From the NCBI GenBank assembly GCA_028023455.1, contig JAQFVV010000012.1:6982499-7046498 (forward strand): a stretch of 64,000 nucleotides of DNA, given 5' to 3'. Made by a program: the position numbers and the translations under genes. The notes beneath the pieces are model-generated. The model did not search any database. It was not told where the DNA came from and worked only from the letters and a program-made list of their open reading frames with translations. Source of the DNA: Epiperipatus broadwayi. Lineage: Eukaryota > Onychophora > Udeonychophora > Euonychophora > Peripatidae. The stretch's first letter is position 1; the number at the start of each line of letters is the position of its first letter. Positions 54,751 to 64,000 of the stretch are shown here, piece after piece.

Positions 54751-56433
54751 TCATCTATTGATGGAGTTATTATTGCCATTAATAAAATATGCTTCTCTGA
54801 TTTTCCGCTTGATGTCATTTTTCTCAATACAGACTATTTTAGGGCTGGAGGGTTCAAACACATGTCCTGTCTTCTTGGAATGCTCTAAAAATGTTGATGA
54901 ATTATCATTGTTTTTCATAGCTCTATTATATGTATATCTGTGTTGTGCTGTCCTGTTGATTATGCCTGCTTTGGTTTCTCCAAAATAAATGGCCCGGCAA
55001 CCAGGTTGTGGGCATGATATGCTGTAAACGACATGGGGAGTCTGAGAAGGTTCAATTTTGTCCTTAGAGTTATTGATAAGACAATTAGTGCATGGAGGTG
55101 TATGAAAAATAATTTTAAATTTATTGGACAAAACCTTGATTAATTGATAGGAGATTTTAGGTATGTGGGGAAGAGTAATATATGGAAGTTTAATATTGTT
55201 TTTATTGTCTGTGATTTTTCTATAAAATTGTTTAATTTTATTGTTAATAGTGTTGAGTTTATAGCCTGCTTGTAGTAGGTCTTTGGTGTAAAGATGTATA
55301 TTATTCTTTCTATCTGCTTCAAACTTGCACAGCTGCATATTTCTATATAAAAATACTTGCAGGCCTGCCAATTTGTGAGAGCTTAGAGAGTTGGGGTGTG
55401 GGTGTATAAAGCCTCTGATTTCAAAGGGCTTTATTATCATTGAATAATTTATAATTCTCTCATCGCGTGTTAACCAAAGGTCGAGGTAATTTAGACTTTG
55501 GAATGCGTCTTCTGCTGTGGAATTGATAGTTAGATTAGTGTTATGTGTTAACTCTTGTGTAATACTATTTATAGTGTGCTGGTTGGCTAAAATAAATATA
55601 TCATCTATGTACCGCATGTATATAGTGTGAGGGCTGTCAGCTTGATATTTGGACACGATTAGTCTTTCATAGTGATTAAGGAAAATGCTGGTAATGATTC
55701 CACTGAGGGGAAGGCCCATAGGCCAACCACTTTTCATATTGTACCAACCATGCTCAAATGTTGTATATATATGTTTATCCATCCATGTTAAAAATGTAAC
55801 GATGAAATTAATGCATTCAGCTGACATCGTGTTGGTAAGTTCTTATTGGATGATTTGAATGGATTGTTTTCTGTCCACCGATCCGTATAATTCTTTGACG
55901 TCAAGGGTAGTCATATAGAAGTTGTTCTCGATCATGGCTTTTTTGATTTTTTCCACAACTTGAAAGGACGAATTAACAGAATAATTTCCAAAGCCCAAGC
56001 TGTCTATTAAAAGTTGATTAACCATTTTCGCGGTTTGAAAATAATGGACTCCCCCAAAATCCATCATTAAACACAGCAGTTCATCAGGCTTATGGAGTTT
56101 AATGTTGGCAAATATTCTTGGAGCTTTAGTGGAGGAAGGATAAACTTGGTAGTATTCCGCAATTGAAATGCCTTTGTTTTTATGAGGAAGGAGAATGGAT
56201 GAAACAAATTTATCGCGGTTAAGCTTATTGTTGAATTGTGCAACAGGAGTGAGTTGTAGATTTGTAATTTGTTCATTTATTTTCCTCTTATAATCCTGAG
56301 AATTTAAAAGCACAAATCTATTGCCCTTATCTTCTTTAAGGCAAATTAAATTATTGCGATCAAGAAACTGTTTCGTAATTTTGATGTCGCTATTCCAGCT
56401 ATTAAACTCATTATTTTTTGTATGGAATTTCTG
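54751..56433 (-). pseudogene. Penelope-like element: reverse transcriptase plus GIY-YIG endonuclease
   Basis: The minus strand is open in one frame for about 560 codons except for a single TAA at 55843-55845. N-terminal part: ICLKEDKGNRFVLLN (the K-x-D-K-G motif of PLE RTs), APRIFANIKLHKP, and TLDVKELYGSVD (motif A). After the stop, in the same frame: GWPMGLPLSG (motif B), YMRYIDDIFIL (motif C, catalytic YIDD, residue 73-76 of the downstream ORF), YLDLWLTR, then the PLE linker with CTNC. The last ~95 residues form a GIY-YIG nuclease: VVYSISC, YFGET, an arginine in INRTAQHR, the glutamate of KIREAYFI and a terminal asparagine. This order is diagnostic of endonuclease-positive Penelope-like elements. 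The N-terminus is missing: homology ends at a stop near 56,434. Confidence 0.92.
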
Positions 56434-56436
56434 TTA

Positions 56437-59400
56437 ACTTTCAATTTTTTTTTTATTAACAGTTGAAATGTTTTTATATAAAACAAATAATGAGTTTGAC
56501 CATCACATTATTTGTTGATTATAAGAAGTTCAAACAATGCTAAAATGTAATTAATAGTTATAACTTATGAATATTAAAAGCATTTAGAAAACAAAAATAT
56601 TGATGAGAATTCCAGATTTTTCTAGATGTATATATTAGCTATTACATACAAATTATTGTGGCAAGTAAAATAAAAACATTATTAAGAAAAGATTATGTAA
56701 TGTGCTTTTGTTCCTAAAAAGTCATGCTTTGTCACTGATATATATAAAATGTCCATTAATTAGAACAAAATTGTAATCATAATAAAAATACTAAAATATA
56801 ATGATAATAAACTATTATAAACAGTCTTTCAGAAGTACTTTTTGTTAATTTCTTAAGCCTGCCTCAACTGCCATTAAATTCAACATATATATTCAAACCT
56901 CCCCCCGCGCGTCCTCACCCCAAAAATTATTGTTTATAACGAATATTCCAGGTTCTAGCTCAGTTAACAAATAAATAAATGAAATATTCAGCATTGATTA
57001 AAATGATTACTAGCTCTAATTTCTAAAATACAAATACGGTTCAAATTTTAAAATGAATTAACAAATATTTACTATTTTCATGAGACATGGGGTGACAATA
57101 CGGGAAACGAGATAGACTACATTGAGATATTATCCACACGATACTACCTCAATGGCATAAGAACACTATTCCCCCTTTTTACTATACCAAATAACTAACT
57201 CATAGTATTCTTACGACTTTCTAAGCTCTATTCACTACGATTAAAATAATAATCATATCTTAATCTTCTTTATAACAAGAATCTAGCTCAATTAAATAAA
57301 ATGAAGTAAAATGAAATAAAATAAAATAAAATCTCAGGTTCATAAATTGTATTCTAACTGATTTAAAATTACGGTAGTAAAATATGAAAAGGGAATTTTA
57401 TGTCATAATCTACTACACAGCAACTAATAATAATAATAAATAATAATAACAATAATAATATAATATAATCTTATTTCTTCCTAAATGAAATAAATAAATA
57501 CGTACGTGGTAGTATTTTTAATAATCTGATAACAGAATACGTGTGGCAACATTAGCATATAATTTAATGTAATATTGTGGCAACCGACTTATGACCAATA
57601 AATAATATAAAATTATGATCTTTTAATTTTAACATACCAATAAATTCTCAAAAATTATTATAATACTTTTATGTTTACCTTTTGTGCAAAATCTATATGT
57701 CTGTTTCAATTATAAATGTATCGTGATTTCATGCATCTATGTGGAGAAATAACAACGCGGACACAAAACTTTAAAACAAATTTAAAACAAAGTTTATTAA
57801 CAACATAAATAAATTAACAATATTTTTACATTATGTACATTGGATATCCCTTACTCTCCTATCTCAACTTAGTTTACTAGTTTATAAAATTGAAATCAAA
57901 ATACTATTTATTTTTCCTAGTTAAATCTTATTTTTAAAACACTTAAGAAAATACAGTATTATTATTTGATTTATTATTATGGTTAGCTTGTTACAAAATG
58001 CATTTCTTATATGCTTATCACAAACACTTTGCATCCTTAATATTATTAAAATTATATTTTTACAAAATTTACATTCGTAGTAAAATTCTACTAAATAACA
58101 AATTTTAGTTTTATATTGGTTGTATGGAATCTTACAAAGTCAAAACATTGTTCTACATTCGGTATTAGGTTTTTATTGTTCATTATCCGATGTTTATTAA
58201 TCCTAATATTCTCATTTAAGCCTTACTTCAGATGATATAATTACAACTATTAACATACCATGCACAAGTATATATTTATTATACCTTATTGAACTATTTT
58301 CTTAATAAATATGCAATACTTATTTTCTAAATATTATTTTAAAAAAAATTCAAATTTTATTATCACTTTTAAAACAAAATTTTTAAAATACTTGGTTTAG
58401 ATTTCTTTTTAAAATCTTATTCATTTCTGAATTAATTTTACAATGTATTATATGATTCTTTCTCTCTTTATGATATTTTGGACTTTCAATTTTAAAGTTA
58501 CACAATTTTATACATTCCAGCAAATAAACTATTCTTACATAAACGATAACTTATCTTCAGTTCTATTTTATTCATTATTTCTCTGAAAATATCTTTCTGA
58601 CCGATGCAGATTCACGAAATAAGGATAGCGAAGATAGATGCATAGGATCAAAATATAACTAGAATATTACTCATCATAAACCTTGACAATCATGGCACAG
58701 TGAATTAAAAGACACTATAGAGGAGTGACCTTTACCTGTCTACCAAACTCTATTATAGGAACGATGCTAAAGCTATTTCTTCAGCTTTATTATAACATCA
58801 AAAAGTTTAAAAATATGCAAAACACTGTCCAAACCATATGTGTTCAGTTATAGGGCTTAGTTAACTATACTGAAATCACACAAAACTAAATATGATCCAA
58901 ATCCTTTATTTTCCTATTTCTTAAAAAAAAACATCATCTTGGTTTCCTCTCCACTAGTACTTCCAAGTTACTATCCGATCTTATTTCTCAAGATTTTTCT
59001 ATACTGTACATCGACAAATACATATCTGCATTTCTAACAATAATAAAATTCATTTATTTCAAAAACTATTCCACTGTTCTATAAGAAAATCTTTTACTAC
59101 TTTCCTCGTATATTTAATCATATACAAACTATTTTAAAGTATCTGAATACTTTATCACATGAAAGTTCAAAAGAATCACACAATTGCTCTGTCAAATTAT
59201 ATTATTAATATACTTTAAATAAATTATTGCATGCATATTCCGAATTACTCCTATCTCATTATATGTTTAAAATGTTGTATAAAATGTGTACATATAATTT
59301 AAACTTTCACACTTCATTCTTAATCAATAGATAATCTAAAAAAAAAATACATTATGCATTATAAATAAATATCAATATTACCAAACGATCTTTATCTTCT

Positions 59401-59650
59401 CGATCGCGTTCCATAGGCTTCACCATCCATTTGATTCTTGTAGATATAAGACTCACATACATACACTTTATTTTTAAACAATATTTCTAATAATTTTATC
59501 AAGCTATTATATTTAAATCTCAATATTACTAAATTTATGTTTATATGTTTTCCCTAATCTTACATAACATTTATATTTTAAAATAACTTAGTAAAAAATA
59601 TTTAAACTATATTTACTGTACTTCTTCATCAAACTTTCTTGAAAACCGTT
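56437..59650. other. AT-rich DNA with microsatellites, no gene seen
   Basis: An AAAAT-type run at 57,300-57,333, an AAT-type run at about 57,427-57,472, and an isolated GC-rich block CCCCCCGCGCG near 56,900. This region is poor in the repeats seen elsewhere in the window. No frame is convincing. Confidence 0.5.
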
Positions 59651-59654
59651 CATA

Positions 59655-60730
59655 TTAAAGCTAAAAAAAAATGTTTATTATTTCTTCTTCAGTCACTTCT
59701 TGTTCAATTTTAAGACAAAACAATTATTGCTCTGTTTAATAAATATTCATAGACGACAATCCTTGGTTTTTCATAATATTTAATACAATTATTAATTGTG
59801 ATATTAGTTAATCCCGTAAAGAAAACGTCTACATATTCTCTTCTAATATTTTCTGCTAAGATTTTCCCGCGCGACTTTTTATGATGCATCTTCTAGGTAC
59901 TTTTATTTAAATATTCAGTAAATTTTTTCTGTATCCATGGATCCATTTTATTAAGTATATTAGATTTATATTTTCCAATTTCTCTTAGAGAAAGTTTTTC
60001 TGTTCTTTTTTTTATAAAAAAAAAAAATGACTCTTTCATATTATTTTTCGGTAAATTTTCCTTTCTTTTAAAGTTCTGGTAACTATATACTTTGTAATGT
60101 TTCCTTTAAAAAGGACAAACATTTTTTTCTCATTATAACTTTTACATAATTCTTTATAATATACAGCATCTTAATTTTCCCATAGAGAAGAATAAAAAAA
60201 AACTTTAGAGTAGCCTTATAAATTTGTGCGTCATAATTTTTTCTGACGGCAAATAACTTCTCTTTTAAGTTTTCCATATAGCGTCCTAATTATATTCCTC
60301 TGAGTTACAATAATAAGTTTTTGGTTGAGCATAAATAAAGCTGTATCGAGGCACTTTACAAATATTTTTCCTTTAGCAATATTTTTAGGTATTTTTTCCT
60401 TTAGTACTTCCATTTTTTACTGTAAGGTTTTGGCTAAACTTGAATAAAATTACTGGCAAGAAAACTTTTAAAATTAGCCCTTCATGTAAAGGCAGTTCAA
60501 AATACTATATTAAAAAAACTTTTAAAATAAATACAAAATTTTAAAATTATATCCCTTTTCTAGCTTATGATCTTATCCAGCTAAAAAAAAATATGTTACT
60601 TCCTCCTTCACTTACACATTACTTTCTCCCGCTTTGTCTAATTCTTATATTTTTGTCTGCTAAATTACCTCCGTTGATTGGTTAATGACTTTTAGCGCGA
60701 ACAAATTTACACATTTTAGTTTTATAATAG
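59655..60730 (-). other. Candidate minus-strand host gene region
   Basis: Reading the minus strand downstream: TTCGCGCTAAAAG and AACCAATCAACGG (E2F-like and CCAAT box) at about 60,660-60,705; then, 250 bp on, an ATG at 60,413 opening 60 codons (MEVLKEKIPKNIAKGK...), overlapped by a 64-codon frame (60277-60083); then TCGCGCGGGAAAATC near 59,866-59,880, an E2F-type site. Both frames are lysine-rich and match no family I know. The evidence is promoter-like motifs in an otherwise CpG-poor region. Confidence 0.25.
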
Positions 60731-62884
60731 ATTAAACCCTTTAAAATAAAGAATTTATGACATCATGTTTCAAATATTACTTAGAATAGTATTTTTAAAT
60801 TCAATTATAATTTTATCAAAATCATTTAAACTTTAAAATAATTATTAAAACAATATTTAACATTTCAACTTTTTACTTTAACGACAGATAGCAATTACAT
60901 TTAGTTCCATAATTCACAAACTTTATTATTATTCTAACAAGCGTGTGTGTGAATGTATATAATATACAGTCACATGATTACTAACTTTAACAGATGATTT
61001 TTTAATTTAAGTCTCGGTCTAAATTACCAAAACTGATATATTTTATAAAAAATTTGGAAAATAATTTAAACTTGTAGAACTAAATAAAATAATTCTCACC
61101 ATCCTAAAGTTTATTTTTAAAATATATTAGATTAATTTTGACTATTAAATATAATTATAATATTACATATCGTTTTTATTTAATTTATTAGTTTTAAAAT
61201 ATTATACTCGAATTATTAATATACTTTTAACTATTTATAGCTGTGTTATTTTATATGGCCAGCTTTTACAACCATAAGCAAGGATATCTTTAATCTTTAT
61301 TTAACTGTTTTCTTTTAAAATAATCCATTACACTTTTATACCAGGTATTTTCAGCCTTAAATTGTACTATAAGATCTAATCGATCATACAATTATCAATA
61401 TATTACAAACATATCTTAAAATTTAAAATTTTTTTTAGCAATTGATCATTCTACCCTATTATGACCTATAGATAAGGGCACAATATATATTTAAAAATTA
61501 TTATTGATATCATGTAGTTATAATTAATACCCTAAATTTAATTACTATTAGTTGTAAAATATATCTATGATGGTATGTGCACATGAACAAAGTTGGGTAA
61601 GAAATGTTAGGAAAAAGGTTTAATGTTATAAGTTATTTTATTATTATTTAGAGTTCTTGTATTTAATGTTTCAGCCTAAATGAATTATTGTACCCAAAGT
61701 ATAACAGCCTTTTTTATATATTCAATATAAATGGTTATGAATAAAAGTGTTAAGAAGATCAGTGTATGTGAGAATTGAGATACTTTATAAAACTGAATGT
61801 TATTATCATTATGCAATTACAGTTTGTTATTATATACAGAGTGTTAGACTAGATGGATGCATTATATGCCTTTGTATTTGTGTACAAGATATTTATCTAT
61901 TTATTTATTATCATTATCAAATCTAAACATTGTACTGTTAGTGGTATCCATGTGGCCTATTTTATGTGGATAATATATTACATTTGTATTCACTCAGTCC
62001 CTTCATGAGTGAGAGCATGGCTTGACTATTTGTTGGCACTGCTTGTACATAGTTACCAGATACCTATTCATGATATTGTATTGTTTGAGCCCTCCATGAC
62101 CAACAGTGTGGCTTTTTCATTTTCAGCACTGCCAGAATAAGTTACCAGGTACTTATTCATATTTTTCATTATCAACTTTGCCTAGAATTTAATATAATGT
62201 ATATTTTGGTATGTTATAATATCTAAAAGCATGTCTATCTTTATATTATATTATTAGCTCTGCTACAATTTAAAATGTAAAATACATTGTGAACATTGAG
62301 CATTGTAGGTGTTAGTAATGAAGCTGGAAATATAGTACATATTTCTGCTTCACCTAGTGCCAATGTCATCAGTAATAGTATGGGTTTGAACCCAACCTTT
62401 TATATTAACTGACACCCATCTCATAGTAGGTGGTAGTATATTTATAATTAATATTATAAACTTTTATATTTCATTAATTTTATTTTATAATTAAAACTAA
62501 CCTTTATATTTGTAAAAATGTATATTGTGTTTATTTTATTAAAATGAATTGAATCCTGGATATCTATAAAATATTACAAATATTTTAAATTCTTTTATTA
62601 AAGTTCATTTTTCTTCAATTAATCAGTTGGTAACATTTTATATCTATCTTTTGGAAAAATGTACACTAAAGGATCAATTATGTAAACAATCTAATATTTG
62701 TAAGAAATATTTTGTAAATTTCTACTTAAGTTTTATATCAAATATTAAATTGAAAGTCATTGTACCAAATTCCTAAAATTTTTCTGAATAAAATTTACAT
62801 TTTTGTTAATCTAAACCTTAATTAAATAGGCTTTGTTAATACAATGACTGATAAACTTAATCATGCTTGTTGCTGTTTTCTTTT
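60731..62884. other. AT-rich DNA, no feature seen
   Basis: GGGTTTGAACCC near 62,384 is a B-box-like palindrome without an A box. Nothing else supported. Confidence 0.5.
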
Positions 62885-63330
62885 AATTAGCAAATAAACC
62901 CTTGGGACATGTTGAATGCAGGATTATAGATTTCCCTCCCAAGCAGACACCAACCTCAGAGAATGGCTTAGAGCAATTGCAATTGGCAGTTGTCACTGTA
63001 GATTGAGTCCTGTAGATAAAGCCAGATCACATAAATAGTGAAAATTTTTGATAATAGGGGATTATTCACTGAAGAGAGTAGTTTAGATTTAGAGTACATC
63101 GTGACTAAAGAAATGATGGGGGTGAAAAGATCGGCCATTGCTTTCCAGAGATTTGTTTCCACCAGCTCATCAATGTCTTTCCAGTGCTCTCAACACCTAG
63201 CCAAAGACTGTACTATATCAAGGAAGCCAGCTAAATTATTTGACTGTATAACTGCCTGTTTCAAGCCATGGAATGTCTACCGATTGATTCTGAGATAACG
63301 TCCAATTTGCCGCAAGCCACTGATTCTATT
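62885..63330. other. GC-richer island with overlapping ORFs, unassigned
   Basis: About 440 bp clearly less AT-rich than its surroundings. The plus strand has an 86-codon frame (63038-63298, beginning MKIFDNRGLFTEESSLDLEY) and the minus strand a 64-codon frame (63162-62968, beginning METNLWKAMADLFTPIISLV). I recognise neither. The minus frame, with an upstream continuation reading DIDELVE, has the amphipathic-helix look of real protein. It could be an exon or a transposase fragment. Confidence 0.3.
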
Positions 63331-64000
63331 TTACTTGTTTTATAAATCAATATTAATTTATATTATATATATCTGTAATGTTTATACAACTTAATTTTAA
63401 AATGCGTCTTTTAAATTTTTTCTTAAATTTAAAAATATCAGTTCTTATAAAAATCTCACCTTATTTTGATGCGGCAAATTTATCTTATTTTTTGCTGGTT
63501 TATTTATAATATTGACTTACTGAAATTGCCAAGTATAGAACTCAATGAGCAACTAACTTTAAACCCTCCCTCTTATTTTCTCCATTTAAAATCATTACAG
63601 GAGACTTATTTCCCTTAAATTAATAGAGAAAGCTCATTTAGTTTTGTACCTTTTATATTATAAATTTGTTTTAAATGATAGAAATTATTTTAAAAATTAG
63701 ATGTGTTATTATTATCTCCAACTTAAAAGTGCCCTTGTAATTATTTCTGAAAGGATAATGAATTTTATTAAATCAGTTAAGTAAAATCTATCACGATTTC
63801 TGTAAAACAAATGTCTTGAAAGAAAATCATTGAAAGCACATTTATCATAGCATTTTATCAGTATATGTTTCATACATATATATTTTATTTGTCAGAAAAA
63901 TAGTAAAATTGCGATATATAATCTATTAGGCTGCATATTGTTAAACTTCACCAGAAGTGAGTTTGATATTTAATGCCCAGTTTGTCTATGTTAATTAAAA
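63331..64000. other. AT-rich DNA, no feature seen
   Basis: Nothing supported up to the window end. Confidence 0.6.

Noticed and set aside
54691-54988. Plus-strand and second-frame ORFs at the PLE C-terminus
   Set aside because: They overlap the GIY-YIG coding strand in other frames, so they are shadows of it.

Overview
The window looks like intergenic or intronic DNA from an invertebrate animal genome. By eye it is roughly three-quarters A+T, it has no operons or dense coding, and almost everything recognisable is a eukaryotic transposable element: Penelope-like (PLE), RTE-type LINE, Ty3/gypsy LTR, tRNA-derived SINEs and foldback or MITE-like repeats. I cannot name the species or phylum. No complete host protein gene is visible. 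One candidate promoter with a first exon (48.9-49.3 kb, plus strand) and one candidate promoter/ORF region (59.9-60.7 kb, minus strand) are the best host-gene leads.

Layout. 0-5 kb: AT-rich DNA with two foldback elements and one copy of repeat family F1. 5-5.45 kb: 3' end of an RTE LINE. 6-9.6 kb: a minus-strand Ty3/gypsy element with both LTRs, polypurine tract, decayed gag, protease and integrase remnants but no reverse transcriptase, itself broken by an F1 insertion. 9.6-12.9 kb: two tRNA-like SINEs, then a tandem array of ~0.45-0.49 kb units (family F3), each carrying a hammerhead-ribozyme motif. 14-18.7 kb: F1, a large foldback with a tRNA-like core, and a palindromic F2 element. 22.5-24.6 kb: a diverged solo LTR. 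27-29.5 kb: an RTE LINE split by a composite F1 insertion, then another F1 copy. 30.4 kb: LINE zinc-knuckle remnant. 32-33 kb: RTE LINE with FADD motif. 33.5-39.6 kb: an F2 element split by a young non-autonomous LTR retroelement (two near-identical 2.15-kb LTRs around ~0.54 kb of non-coding DNA). 40-41 kb: a possible solo LTR and an F3-SINE chimera. 42.9 kb: F1 copy with long target duplication. 45-50 kb: MITE families, the candidate first exon, and another hammerhead motif at 50.2 kb. 54.6-56.4 kb: a PLE with reverse transcriptase plus GIY-YIG endonuclease and only one visible nonsense codon in the retained part. 56.4-64 kb: mostly unique AT-rich DNA.

The unifying theme is self-cleaving RNA. 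I read hammerhead ribozyme cores (CUGANGA ... GAAA ... NUH with pairable stems I and II) in at least three dispersed or tandem repeat families (F1, F2, F3) plus a single copy near 50.2 kb. Known biology links hammerhead ribozymes to Penelope-like elements and to small non-autonomous retrozymes processed through circular RNA. A PLE able to supply reverse transcriptase and endonuclease lies in the same window, so the families could be parasites of such PLEs; that link is inference. A second strong signal is in the long LTRs: a hairpin whose two arms co-vary between diverged copies, and two internal modules with inverted-repeat ends that occur in swapped order in different copies.
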